In this document: piece by piece, positions 26,202 through 34,305 of the stretch
How positions within the stretch are numbered: position 1 is the first letter of the stretch
How the letters are laid out: each line of letters begins with the position of its first letter
Assembly: GCF_900113015.1 (NCBI RefSeq)
Contig: NZ_FONV01000010.1
Span: 310,001 to 374,000, forward strand
Origin: Actinoplanes philippinensis
Lineage (GTDB): Bacteria; Actinomycetota; Actinomycetes; Mycobacteriales; Micromonosporaceae
Direction of reading: 5' to 3'
Length of the DNA stretch: 64,000 nt
The notes under the pieces: model-generated
What the model saw: only the letters and a program-made list of their open reading frames with translations
What the model was told of the DNA's origin: nothing
Database searches by the model: none
Position numbers and translations under genes: made by a program

Positions 26202-26440
26202 CGGAACGAGCGAGAACGAGCAGTTCAGGAGCGGTCGCGACGCGGGCAGCCGGAGCGAGGAAGGAGGAGCCGGTCAGGAGCAGCCGCGGCGCACCAGCTG
26301 AAACGAGGCAGAAAGAGCCCGCCAGGAACGGTGGTGGCGCAGGCGACCGGATCGAGGAAGGAGAAGCCGCGGCGCAGGCGGCCGGAACGAGGCAGGAAGA
26401 GCCGGTCAGGAACGGTCCCGGCGCAGGCGGCCGTAGCCGG
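26202..26440. repeat. Degenerate ~49-bp tandem repeats overlapping the permease 3' end
   Basis: About five imperfect units beginning near 26202, 26251, 26300, 26348 and 26383, with shared blocks GAACGAGG-CAG-AAGAGCC, GTCAGGAACGG and GCGCAGGCGGCC. The last unit overlaps the coding end of the ABC permease (LRRDRS, stop), so the array looks like decayed duplications of that gene's 3' end. Confidence 0.7.
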
Positions 26441-27104
26441 TCAGGACCACCGCGCACCACAGGGTCGCCCAGACGATCAGGATGGTCAGGTCGGCCGCGG
26501 ACGGGGCGGTGCGACCGCTCAGGGCCCGGGAGGTGGCCATCACGGGCGGCGCCAGCCACGGGGCGATCGAGTCGCTCAGGCCCAGCACGACGGTCAGGAT
26601 CGAGCCGCTCACCAGGATCGCCACGCCCGGCATGATCCGGCGGGTGACGGCCCGGCTGGCCAGCGCTCCCAGCGCCACGGCGGCGATCACGGCCAGGAGG
26701 TGAGCGAGAACACCCAGGAGCACGCCGGCGGGCAGGCTCGGCTCCAGCGAGCCCGGCTCCGGGCCACGGATGGCGCGGAACGGCCACGGCGCCAGCATCC
26801 CCAGCGCGCAGACGCCGACGGCGAGGAGCGTGGCGGCGAGCAGACCGGCGGCGGCTTCCCGGACCGGGCCGACGGCCAGGCGGGCCAGCCGCCGCTGAGC
26901 GTCGGGCTCGGTGTCCAGAACGAGTTTGGTCAGCCAGGCCAGGATCGGGAAGAGACAGGCAGCGGAGTAGCTGTAGGCGGCCGCCGCCGACGACGGGCCA
27001 CCGCTGTAGAGGACGAACAGGACCGCCAGCACCGTGATCAGGGGCGCTGTGACGCGGCCACCGTGCACGAAACCGGCCAGCCGCATCCGGGTCAGCGCGA
27101 TCAT
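26406..27104 (-). CDS. ABC transporter permease
   Basis: A 232-residue membrane protein with about six hydrophobic segments (APLITVLAVLFVLYSGG, YSYSAACLFPILAWLTKLVL, AAGLLAATLLAVGVCALGML, GVLAHLLAVIAAVALGALAS and two more). The start overlaps the stop of the upstream ATPase, so the two form one transporter. The substrate cannot be told. The 3' end lies in a tandem-repeat array. Confidence 0.8.
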   Translation of the reverse strand: MIALTRMRLAGFVHGGRVTAPLITVLAVLFVLYSGGPSSAAAAYSYSAACLFPILAWLTKLVLDTEPDAQRRLARLAVGPVREAAAGLLAATLLAVGVCALGMLAPWPFRAIRGPEPGSLEPSLPAGVLLGVLAHLLAVIAAVALGALASRAVTRRIMPGVAILVSGSILTVVLGLSDSIAPWLAPPVMATSRALSGRTAPSAADLTILIVWATLWCAVVLTGYGRLRRDRS

Positions 27105-27883
27105 CGCTCCTCCCCCGTCTTCTCCGGCACCGCTGTGGAGTGCTCCCGGCGTACCGCCGCCTCGGAGATCTCCCGGACCCCGAGGACACGGTGACCGGCC
27201 GCACGCAGCCGGTCCACCGCGGCGGTCGCGTCCTGTCGCGGCACCGCGACCTCGACCACCACCTCGTCGGGCAGCGGCGGCGCGGGCTCGGCGTGCAGGG
27301 TGCCGTCGGCGACCGTCCAGTGCAGCGCGCCCGGCAGATTGGCGATCTCGCCGCGGTGGTCGCTGACCAGGACCGTCCCGCCGGCGGTGGTGACCTCCGC
27401 GACGATCTGCGGGATCAGCTCGCGGGACGGCGCGTCCAGGCCCTCCCAGGGCTCGTCGAGGACCAGCAGGCCCGGCGGGGTGAGCAGCGCCTGGGCCAGG
27501 CCGACCTTCTGCGCGGTGCCCTTGGACAGCTCGGCGAGCGGGGTGTCGGCGTGCGCGGTGAGCCCCAGACGGTCGATCCACGGGTCGGCGGTCGTCGCCG
27601 GCAGGCCGCGGACCTCGGCCATCGCGCTCAGATAGCCGAACGTGGTGAACGGCTGGGCGGCCGGGAAACGCTCGGGCACCCACCCGACCACGGCCGGCCG
27701 GTCGTGGACCGTGCCCCGCGACGGGCGGAGCACACCGGCGGCCAGCTGGAGCAGCGTGGACTTGCCGGCGCCGTTCCGGCCGAGGACCACGATCGTGCGG
27801 CCCGGCTCGAAGGTGGCGCCGACGCCGTGCAGTGTCCACGGGGCGCGGCGGGCGTACCGGAACCAGACATCGTCGAAACGCAC
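27101..27883 (-). CDS. ABC transporter ATP-binding protein
   Basis: A nucleotide-binding subunit with Walker A GRNGAGKST, a signature region where LSGGQ is replaced by ELSKGTAQKVGLAQALL, Walker B LLVLDEPWEGLDA and switch histidine SDHRGE. The GTG at 27883 gives 260 residues; the frame is open to 27916, so the start is uncertain. It overlaps the permease gene. The C-terminal ~50 residues follow the ATPase core and may be regulatory. Confidence 0.85.
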   Translation of the reverse strand: MRFDDVWFRYARRAPWTLHGVGATFEPGRTIVVLGRNGAGKSTLLQLAAGVLRPSRGTVHDRPAVVGWVPERFPAAQPFTTFGYLSAMAEVRGLPATTADPWIDRLGLTAHADTPLAELSKGTAQKVGLAQALLTPPGLLVLDEPWEGLDAPSRELIPQIVAEVTTAGGTVLVSDHRGEIANLPGALHWTVADGTLHAEPAPPLPDEVVVEVAVPRQDATAAVDRLRAAGHRVLGVREISEAAVRREHSTAVPEKTGEER

Positions 27884-27931
27884 GGCCGCCAGCCTGCCAC
27901 AGACCGTGCCCCGCACGCAGGCCCGGAAAAG

Positions 27932-27967
27932 CGCCGAGCCCCCGGGGAAGTCCCCGGGGGCTCGGCG
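27932..27967 (-). terminator. Terminator after rplA
   Basis: A perfect 17-bp stem (CGCCGAGCCCCCGGGGA and complement) with a 2-base loop followed by GCTTTTCC on the minus strand, 13 bases past the rplA stop. Confidence 0.85.
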
Positions 27968-27979
27968 TGAAGCGGTGTG

Positions 27980-28696
27980 TCAGGCGTTGGTGTCGCCGTG
28001 CAGGTTCTTCTGCACGTTCGGGTCGACCGGGACGCCGGGGCCCATCGTGGTGGCGATGGTGACCTTCTTCAGGTACTTGCCCTTGGCCGCCGACGGCTTC
28101 GACCGGAGGACCTCGTCGAGGACCGCGGCGTAGTTGTCGATCAGCTGCTCCGGCGAGAAGGAGGCCTTGCCGATGATCAGGTGCAGGTTCGAGTGCTTGT
28201 CCACCCGGAAGGTGATCTTGCCGCCCTTGATCTCGTTGACGGCCTTGGTCACGTCGACGGTGACGGTGCCGGTCTTCGGGTTCGGCATGAGGCCACGCGG
28301 GCCGAGGATCCGGGCGATCCGGCCGATCTTGGCCATCTGGTCCGGCGTCGCGATCGCGGCGTCGAAGTCCAGCCAGCCACCCTGGATCCGGGCGACGAGC
28401 TCGTCGGTGCCGACCTCGTCGGCGCCGGCCGCGACAGCCTCCTCGGCCTTCGCGCCCTGGGCGAACACGATGACGCGGGCGGTCTTACCGGTGCCGTGCG
28501 GCAGGTTGACGGTGCCGCGGACCATCTGGTCGGCCTTACGCGGGTCGACACCGAGGCGCATCGCGACCTCGACGGTGGCGTCGAACTTGACCGGGCTGGT
28601 CTCCTTGGCGAGGGCGATCGCGTCCTTCGGCTCGTAGAGCTTGTTGGAGTCGATCTTCTCCGCGGCGGCCCGGTAGGACTTGCTGCGCTGTGCCAT
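27980..28696 (-). CDS. rplA: 50S ribosomal protein L1
   Basis: L1 forms the mobile stalk that moves deacylated tRNA out of the E site, and often represses its own operon. The 238 residues contain MAQRSKSYRAAAEKIDSNKL, the GRIARILGPRGLMPNPKTGT signature and IGKASFSPEQLIDNYAAVLD. Typical in itself; unusually, its upstream neighbour is nusG, with no rplK between. Confidence 0.98.
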   Translation of the reverse strand: MAQRSKSYRAAAEKIDSNKLYEPKDAIALAKETSPVKFDATVEVAMRLGVDPRKADQMVRGTVNLPHGTGKTARVIVFAQGAKAEEAVAAGADEVGTDELVARIQGGWLDFDAAIATPDQMAKIGRIARILGPRGLMPNPKTGTVTVDVTKAVNEIKGGKITFRVDKHSNLHLIIGKASFSPEQLIDNYAAVLDEVLRSKPSAAKGKYLKKVTIATTMGPGVPVDPNVQKNLHGDTNA

Positions 28697-28773
28697 TACT
28701 CAGTACTCCTGTGGTTGTTGGCGGGACCACGCATCGGTGACCCCTCCCACTGATACCGCCGGGGATCCGGCGA

Positions 28774-29478
28774 TCAGATCTTGGTGACCTGGTTGAAGTT
28801 GAGCTCGACCGGGGTCTCCCGGCCGAAGATCGACACCAGGACCTTGAGCTTCTGCTGGTCGGCGTTGATCTCACTGATCGAGGCCGGCAGCGAAGCGAAC
28901 GCGCCGTCGGTGACGGTGACCGAGTCGCCGACCTCGAAGTCGAGCACCTTGACCTCGGGCTTCGCCTTCTTCTCCTCGGCCTGGACGGCCGGGGCCAGCC
29001 ACTTCAGCACCTCGTCGAGGGAGAGCGGCGCCGGCCGGTCGACCCGGTCGGTGGCGCCCACGAAGCCGGTCACGCCGGGGGTGTTGCGCACGCAGGAGTA
29101 CGACTCGGGCGTCAGGTCCATCCGGACGAGGATGTAGCCGGGGAAGACCTTGGCCTGCACCTGGTTGCGCTTGCCGTTCTTGACCTCGACCTCTTCGCGG
29201 GTCGGCACCTCGACCTGGAAGATGAAGTCCTCCATGTCGAGGCTCGTGATCCGGGTCTCGAGGTTGGTCTTGACCTTGTTCTCGTAACCGGCGTAGGAGT
29301 GCACCACGTACCAGTCGCCGGGCGCATACCGCAGCTTCTGCCGCAGCTCCTTGACCGGGTCGTAGTCCTCGTCGACCTCGGGCGCCTGGGCCTCAGCCGA
29401 CTCGTCGGCGATCTCCACCGACTCGTCGATCGCCAGCGACGACTGCTCGTCGGTGGTCTCGTCGTCGTACTCAGGCAC
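28774..29478 (-). CDS. nusG: Transcription termination/antitermination protein NusG
   Basis: NusG binds RNA polymerase and couples it to Rho and the ribosome. The 234 residues have an acidic ~55-residue N-terminal extension usual in actinobacteria, the NGN domain (GDWYVVHSYAGYENKVKTNL; FPGYILVRMDL) and a C-terminal KOW domain (FEVGDSVTVTDGAFASLPAS). A small hairpin (28757-28772) overlaps the end of the gene. Confidence 0.98.
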   Translation of the reverse strand: MPEYDDETTDEQSSLAIDESVEIADESAEAQAPEVDEDYDPVKELRQKLRYAPGDWYVVHSYAGYENKVKTNLETRITSLDMEDFIFQVEVPTREEVEVKNGKRNQVQAKVFPGYILVRMDLTPESYSCVRNTPGVTGFVGATDRVDRPAPLSLDEVLKWLAPAVQAEEKKAKPEVKVLDFEVGDSVTVTDGAFASLPASISEINADQQKLKVLVSIFGRETPVELNFNQVTKI

Positions 29479-29535
29479 GCTCGCTCACTTCCAGATAAGT
29501 CTCTGCGGTACGGGGCCGGGCTCCGGAGTCGCGGA

Positions 29536-29898
29536 TCAGCCCAGCGCCCAGAGGATCGCCTTACCGAACCCGTAGTCCAGACCGGCCACCAGGGCGGTCA
29601 TGATCACCACGAAGACGATCACCACACCGGTGTAGGTCAGAAGCTCCTTGCGGGTCGGCCAGATGACCTTGCGGAGCTCGCTCGTGACCTCGCGGAAGAA
29701 ACCACCGATCCGACCGAACGGGCCACGACCGGACTTCTTGGTCTTCGGGCTCTCGTCCTTCGTACGCTCGGCGACCGCGGTGCCACCGGCGCCACTGGTC
29801 ACCAGCGCGTCGTCATCCGGCTCATCACCGGCGGCGGCGTCGGCGAAAACCTCGTCGTCGCCGGGGACGTCGTCACCGGGGCGGTCCTTCTCGGCCAC
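29536..29898 (-). CDS. secE: Preprotein translocase subunit SecE
   Basis: SecE clamps SecY in the membrane. The 120 residues have a long acidic disordered N-terminus (~1-60), the amphipathic GGFFREVTSELRKVIWPTRK surface helix that defines the family, and one membrane span (GVVIVFVVIMTALVAGLDY). The secE-nusG pairing is standard. Confidence 0.97.
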   Translation of the reverse strand: MAEKDRPGDDVPGDDEVFADAAAGDEPDDDALVTSGAGGTAVAERTKDESPKTKKSGRGPFGRIGGFFREVTSELRKVIWPTRKELLTYTGVVIVFVVIMTALVAGLDYGFGKAILWALG

Positions 29899-30007
29899 TT
29901 CGCCCTACTTCCGTCGTCGGTGGTTCTCCGATGGTCCTGTCAGAACCCGACCGGACGCGGAAGCAGTGCGGACCGCGCACCGGGCGGGCACGTCGAGGAG
30001 GATTGCG

Positions 30008-30080
<73 letters not shown>

Positions 30081-30125
30081 TTGCGGGACCTGTCGCCTTG
30101 CGACTTCAGAGCCCCACGGCGCACC

Positions 30126-30155
30126 AGTGTACGGGTACGCCCGCTGTTATCCCAA
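30126..30155 (-). promoter_or_regulatory. tRNA-Trp promoter
   Basis: Minus-strand TTGGGA (30150-30155), an 18-bp spacer, then TACACT (30126-30131), ending about 45 bp before the tRNA. It probably also serves secE-nusG by readthrough. Confidence 0.6.
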
Positions 30156-30161
30156 CCCGGG

Positions 30162-30557
30162 CTACCGCTTCCTGATGAGCGCCTGTGCCATGGACAGTAC
30201 CTTGTCTCCGTTGCACGTCGCAGTCAGGCTCAGCCGAGTGTGTCCCTCGTCGGTGACCTCCTTGACCGAAGCGGACACCACGACCTCGGTCCCCTCGTCG
30301 GTGTCGGGCACCGGAACCGGACGGCTGAACCGCACGCTGAACTCGACAACCGCGTCCGCGGCGCCGGCCCATGTGGTGACCGCGCGGCCGACCAGAGCCA
30401 TCGTGAACATGCCGTGCGCGATGACCCCCGGCAGTCCCACTCCGGTGGCGATCCGGTCACTCCAGTGGATGGTGTTGAAGTCGCCCGAGGCGCCCGCGTA
30501 GCGGATCAGATCGGCCCGGGTGATCCGGAAGGTCTGCGGCTCCAGCTCTGCGCTCAT
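30162..30557 (-). CDS. hadB: MaoC-like (3R)-hydroxyacyl-ACP dehydratase subunit, HadB-like
   Basis: A 131-residue hot-dog-fold hydratase domain. The hydratase-2 catalytic motif is visible as YAGASGDFNTIHWSD (Asp and His) followed by GVIAHGMFTMALVGRAV. In mycobacteria HadB is the catalytic partner of HadA in fatty-acid elongation; gene order there (rpmG-hadAB-trpT-secE-nusG) is the same as here. The start overlaps the hadA stop. Confidence 0.85.
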   Translation of the reverse strand: MSAELEPQTFRITRADLIRYAGASGDFNTIHWSDRIATGVGLPGVIAHGMFTMALVGRAVTTWAGAADAVVEFSVRFSRPVPVPDTDEGTEVVVSASVKEVTDEGHTRLSLTATCNGDKVLSMAQALIRKR

Positions 30558-31003
30558 CAGTCCTCTCCCCGCACCACGAGTTTCGACCAGACGGTCACGA
30601 CCGGCTCGCCGGCCTCGGTTGTCACATCGGTCCGGGTGGTGAGGAACTCGTGCCCACCCCGGGTGAGGATCTCCTCGACCGTGTTGACGCAGACCAGGGC
30701 GTCACCGGCGACGACCGGACGGGTGTACACGAAACGCTGGTCACCGTGGACGACCCGGCTGTAGTCGACGCCGAGCGCGGGGTCGGCGACGACCTCACGG
30801 CTGGCCGGCATGGTGATCGCGACCGGGAAGGTGGGCGGGGCCACCACGTCGGCGTAGCCGAGCGCCCGGGCCGCCTCGGGATCGTGGTACTCCGCGTCGG
30901 TGGCGCCGATGGCGCGCGCGAACTCCCGGATCTTCTCGCGGCCGACCAGGTAGGGCTCGGTGGGCGGCCAGCTGCGGCCCACGAAGGATTGGTCCAGAGG
31001 CAT
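30557..31003 (-). CDS. hadA: MaoC-like dehydratase partner subunit, HadA-like (UPF0336)
   Basis: A 148-residue N-terminal-type MaoC domain (MPLDQSFVGRSWPPTEPYLV; YADVVAPPTFPVAITM; YTRPVVAGDALVCVN) that lacks the catalytic Asp/His pair and in HadA supplies the substrate tunnel. The ATG at 31003 is preferred; a GTG two codons upstream (31009) is possible. It overlaps hadB. A palindrome-rich promoter region lies directly upstream. Confidence 0.82.
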   Translation of the reverse strand: MPLDQSFVGRSWPPTEPYLVGREKIREFARAIGATDAEYHDPEAARALGYADVVAPPTFPVAITMPASREVVADPALGVDYSRVVHGDQRFVYTRPVVAGDALVCVNTVEEILTRGGHEFLTTRTDVTTEAGEPVVTVWSKLVVRGED

Positions 31004-31031
31004 GTCCACAAACTACCCGCCGACGCCCGCA

Positions 31032-31063
31032 GAGATATAGCACTACGAGTGCAAAAATATCTC
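31032..31063. promoter_or_regulatory. Operator-like palindrome upstream of hadA
   Basis: A nested inverted repeat, GAGATAT (31032-31038)/ATATCTC (31057-31063) outside and GCACT/AGTGC inside. It is strikingly AT-rich for this genome and lies 29 bp from the hadA start, so a dimeric regulator site in the promoter is likely. Confidence 0.55.
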
Positions 31064-31079
31064 ACAGGCTGCGGAAACG

Positions 31080-31117
31080 ACAATGCGCCGTCCGGACGTA
31101 TCCGGACGGCGCATTGT
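31080..31117 (-). terminator. Terminator after rpmG
   Basis: A perfect 17-bp stem (ACAATGCGCCGTCCGGA and complement) with loop CGTA, 20 bases past the rpmG stop. On the minus strand it is followed by CGTTTCC. hadA therefore needs its own promoter. Confidence 0.85.
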
Positions 31118-31137
31118 TGAGGATCTTGGCGGTACGC

Positions 31138-31305
31138 TCAGCGCGTCTCGCGGTGCAGGGTGTGCTTCCCGTCGCGGGGGCAGAACTTCTTCAGCTCCAC
31201 GCGGTCCGGGTCGTTACGCCGGTTCTTCTTGGTGATGTAGTTCCGGTCCTTGCACTCCGTGCACGCCAGGGTGATCTTCGGACGGACGTCGGTCGCCTTG
31301 GCCAC
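31138..31305 (-). CDS. rpmG: 50S ribosomal protein L33
   Basis: L33, 55 residues from the GTG at 31305 (VAKATDVRPKITLACTECKD), with GGAAGG upstream. The KITLACxxCK..NYITKKNRRNDPDR signature is intact. The first zinc pair CTEC is present, but the second is CPRD rather than CPxC, so the zinc ribbon is only partly conserved. The longer open frame upstream lacks homology. Confidence 0.95.
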   Translation of the reverse strand: MAKATDVRPKITLACTECKDRNYITKKNRRNDPDRVELKKFCPRDGKHTLHRETR

Positions 31306-31350
31306 GGCGGGGTGCCTTCCTGCTAACGGTTTACTTACTGACGACGAACC

Positions 31351-31380
31351 AGCGTAGACGCTCGGTCCGCCGCTTCGCAA
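31351..31380 (-). promoter_or_regulatory. rpmG promoter
   Basis: Minus-strand TTGCGA (31375-31380), an 18-bp spacer, then TACGCT (31351-31356), about 45 bp before the rpmG start. Confidence 0.6.
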
Positions 31381-31411
31381 AGTGGTGCCCCGGGTGGGGT
31401 CCACAGGAAAG

Positions 31412-31484
31412 TAGCGGTGGCCGGACTTGAACCGGCGACACAGCGATTATGAGCCGCTTGCTCTGCCATCTGAGCTACACCGCC
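31412..31484 (-). tRNA. tRNA-Met (CAT, elongator type)
   Basis: A 73-nt cloverleaf beginning GGCGGTGTAGCTCAGATGGC with anticodon CAT in loop CTCATAA, T-loop TTCAAGT and discriminator A. The 1-72 position is a G-U pair. It lacks the unpaired first base of initiator tRNA, so elongator Met is preferred. Confidence 0.95.
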
Positions 31485-31534
31485 GAGCCAGGCTCACATG
31501 TCCAGCGCCAGGCAAGGCGGAACGAACCCGGTAG

Positions 31535-31607
31535 AGCCCCCTTACGGAATCGAACCGTAGACCTTCTCCTTACCATGGAGACGCTCTGCCGACTGAGCTA
31601 AGGGGGC
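31535..31607 (-). tRNA. tRNA-Thr (GGT)
   Basis: A 73-nt cloverleaf beginning GCCCCCTTAGCTCAGTCGGC, anticodon GGT in loop ATGGTAA, T-loop TTCGATT and a fully paired acceptor. It lies 50 bp upstream of tRNA-Met; the two are probably one transcript. Confidence 0.96.
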
Positions 31608-31660
31608 TTGCCACTTACGATCAACCGCTTGGTCGCGATCTCTCGCTCGCTGCAGGAGTA

Positions 31661-31690
31661 AGACTACACGGCCCCGGAGCGGGGGTGAAA
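31661..31690 (-). promoter_or_regulatory. Promoter of tRNA-Thr/tRNA-Met
   Basis: Minus-strand TTTCAC (31685-31690), an 18-bp spacer and TAGTCT (31661-31666), about 54 bp before tRNA-Thr. Confidence 0.6.
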
Positions 31691-31720
31691 TCAGTACCCC
31701 CCTTCCCCTGAAATACCTGG

Positions 31721-33751
31721 TCAGATCACGGCTCGGAGCCTTCTGACCTCTCCGGTGGGAGTGGACTCGGGCTCGGTCTGCGCGTTCAGCCAGGCCTCCA
31801 GCCGCTCGAACGGCAACGGCCGGCTGAACAGGTAGCCCTGGCCGATCTCGCAGCCCATCTCCTCCAGCAGCTCCAGAGTGAGCTCGCTCTCCACGCCCTC
31901 GGCCACCACGGTGAGGCCGAACTCGCGGGAGAGCCCGATCACCGCCCGGACGATCGCGAGGTCGCCGGAGTCGGTCGCCATGCCCTGCACGAAGCTGTCG
32001 TCGATCTTCACCTCGTGCACCGGCCACTGGCGCAGGTAGGCGAGCGAGGAGGCGCCCGTGCCGAAGTCGTCGACACTCAGCCGTACGCCCAGGTCACGCA
32101 GCCGGTAGAGGGACGGCAGGACCCGCTCGATGTCGCTGAGCATGCCCGGCTCGGAGATCTCGAAGGTGACCAGCCCGGGATCCACCCCGTGCTCGTCCAG
32201 CAGCTCCCGGACCAGCTCGGGGAAACGCGAGTCCAGCAGGATCCGGGCCGACAGGTTCACCGCGATCGCGAACGGGCGCTCCGCGTCGGCCCACGCCCGG
32301 CACCGGCGTAACCCGGCCACCAGCACCGACTCGGTGAGCCGGGCAAGCTGGCCGGTGTGCTCGGCAACCGCCACGAAATCCTCCGGGGCGACCTCGCCGT
32401 GCGCCGGATGCACCCAGCGGGCCAGGCACTCGACACCGACCACGTGCCGGTCGGCGAGGGTCACCTTCGGCTGGAAGTAGACCTCGAGCTGATCGTTGTC
32501 CAGGGCGCGGCGCAGGTCGGCGGCGATGCCCAGCCGGCGCACCGCCCGGGACTCCAGCGCCGGGTGGAAGGGCTGCACACCGTACGGCAGGACCTTCGCC
32601 GCGTTGGCGGCCAGCTCGGCCCGCTGCAGCAGGGTCTCCGGATCGCTGCCGTGATCGGGGTAGACCGAGACGCCGACCGCCGTGTTCACGTCGAGAGTCA
32701 GCGAGCCCACCGCCATCGGGCCGCGCAGCCGCTCCCGCATCCGGGTGGCGATCTCGATCGTCGCGTCGATGCTCGGCGCCCGCAGGGTGACCACGAACTC
32801 GTCGCCGCCGATCCGGGCCACCAGCGCACCCGGGTCGGCGATGCCCCGGATCCGGTCGGCGGTCTCCACCAGCAGCTTGTCGCCGGCCGCGTGGCCCATC
32901 GACTCGTTCACGTTCCGCTGGCCGTCCACGTCGAACAGCATGATCGCGACGACCTCGTCCTCGGCGCGGACCGTGACCGCCTCGGCGAGCGCGTCGATCA
33001 CCCGGCGCCGGTTCGGCAGGCCGGTCAGGCGATCGTGGTACGCGTCATAGCGCAGCCGGTCGACCAGACGCGAATTCTCCACAGCGACCGCGGCGTGCGC
33101 GGCGATCGTCTCCAGCACCTGCACATCCGCCTCACGGAAGGTGCGGTTGTCCCCGAGGCGGTTGGCGACCTCCAGGGTCCCGATCGTCGCCTGGCCGGAA
33201 CGCAACGGCACGACGATCACGTCCTTGAGGTTGACCGCCCGCAGGCCGGAACGCAGGTCCTCGGCCTGGGCGAAGCGGCTGCCCACTGCGGTGGCGGACT
33301 GCGTCTGCACAGCGTGGTCGCGGACCTTCTCCGGGATCGGCGAGATGTCGAGCAGCCCCTTGTGCTCGACCCGGGCGGTGAGCAGCACCTCGGGATGCCT
33401 GTCGAGCGGGGCCAGCCAGAGCGTCGCGTACTCCGACTGCATGAGCGAGCGCACCCGGCCGAGCAGAACGTCCGGCAGACCGCTGCGGCCGCTCTCGTCG
33501 CGCACCGCTTGGGTGAGCTCGTAGACGTCGGCGAGCGTCTTGTGGCGGCGGAAGAACTCCGCGTACGAACGGAGGACCACGACCAGCGCGGCGACCAGGA
33601 TGGCCAGCAGGACCGCGGTCCACGGCTCGGCCACCAGGGTCACCAGGAAGACCAGGCCGACCACGACGTTGATACCGGTCACGACCAGCGCCGACAGGCC
33701 GGCGCGCAGCGCATCACGGCCGGTCCGCAAGCCTTGGACCAGGCTCAGCAC
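31721..33751 (-). CDS. GGDEF-EAL cyclic-di-GMP protein, main part (5' part frameshifted away)
   Basis: A 676-residue open stretch: one or two membrane helices (ALVVTGINVVVGLVFLVTLV), a GAF-like domain (~90-220), a GGDEF domain with intact RIGGDEFVV, and an EAL-type domain whose signature is ECLARW (Ala to Cys) but keeps IDDSF and DDFGTGASSL. It could make and/or degrade c-di-GMP. The frame continues in-frame upstream of 33751 as membrane sequence (ILAAAAVTVGLVELLSLAGV), so the apparent start is artificial: the true N-terminus is the neighbouring fragment, joined across one extra G in a run of five Gs near 33840. Confidence 0.85.
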   Translation of the reverse strand: MLSLVQGLRTGRDALRAGLSALVVTGINVVVGLVFLVTLVAEPWTAVLLAILVAALVVVLRSYAEFFRRHKTLADVYELTQAVRDESGRSGLPDVLLGRVRSLMQSEYATLWLAPLDRHPEVLLTARVEHKGLLDISPIPEKVRDHAVQTQSATAVGSRFAQAEDLRSGLRAVNLKDVIVVPLRSGQATIGTLEVANRLGDNRTFREADVQVLETIAAHAAVAVENSRLVDRLRYDAYHDRLTGLPNRRRVIDALAEAVTVRAEDEVVAIMLFDVDGQRNVNESMGHAAGDKLLVETADRIRGIADPGALVARIGGDEFVVTLRAPSIDATIEIATRMRERLRGPMAVGSLTLDVNTAVGVSVYPDHGSDPETLLQRAELAANAAKVLPYGVQPFHPALESRAVRRLGIAADLRRALDNDQLEVYFQPKVTLADRHVVGVECLARWVHPAHGEVAPEDFVAVAEHTGQLARLTESVLVAGLRRCRAWADAERPFAIAVNLSARILLDSRFPELVRELLDEHGVDPGLVTFEISEPGMLSDIERVLPSLYRLRDLGVRLSVDDFGTGASSLAYLRQWPVHEVKIDDSFVQGMATDSGDLAIVRAVIGLSREFGLTVVAEGVESELTLELLEEMGCEIGQGYLFSRPLPFERLEAWLNAQTEPESTPTGEVRRLRAVI

Positions 33752-34250
33752 ACCGGCCAGGCTGAGCAGCTCGACGAGCCCGACGGTGACCGCGGCGGCT
33801 GCCAGGATCGCCCACGTGCCCGGCCCGGCGCCCCCGGATCTCCGGCAGAGCCAAGATCAGCAGCAGCGCAGCCGAGTTTCCCGCCGCCGACTTGGCGGTG
33901 TTGAACGCCATCTTTGCCGGCTGCGCGTGGGACCAGAGCTGCTGGACCAGGATGGCGCCGCCGACCACCAGGATCACCATCACCGGCGGCAGGTAGAACA
34001 GAGCGAGCACCAGCGGGACATCGGTCACCGCGACGGTGAACGCGCTACGCCAGATGACGATGTTGAAGACGTCGCGGTAGGCGACGAGATAGGCGACGAA
34101 GAAGAGCAGCCCTTTGGGCCATTCCCTATACCACTCCGGCTCGCGGAGCCAGAAGATGGCAAGGCAGATCATGGCGAACAGGGCGAGCGGGTAGGTGATC
34201 AACCACGCTCGTTGCGAACTGGCCCGCCTGGCCGGAGGGCGCGTGGCCAT
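33714..34250 (-). pseudogene. N-terminal membrane fragment of the same GGDEF-EAL protein
   Basis: Begins MATRPPARRASSQRAWLITY at ATG 34250 and has about four hydrophobic segments (YPLALFAMICLAIFWL; GLLFFVAYLVAYRDV; VTDVPLVLALFYLPPVMVIL; NSAALLLILALPEIRG). After PEIRG the frame turns into Arg/Gly-rich nonsense, while the +1 frame resumes membrane sequence and runs into the GGDEF-EAL part. One surplus G in CGGGGGC explains the break. It may be a true frameshift or a base-calling error. Confidence 0.75.
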
Positions 34251-34305
34251 CAAGCCCCCTCTCCGGTCGGCGCTATCCGCCCAGCGCTTCAGGACGAAGT
34301 GAAAA

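Noticed and set aside
24780..27194. An 804-codon plus-strand frame
   Set aside because: Antisense to rplL, rplJ and the ABC permease; repetitive Arg/Gly/Pro composition from the tandem repeats.
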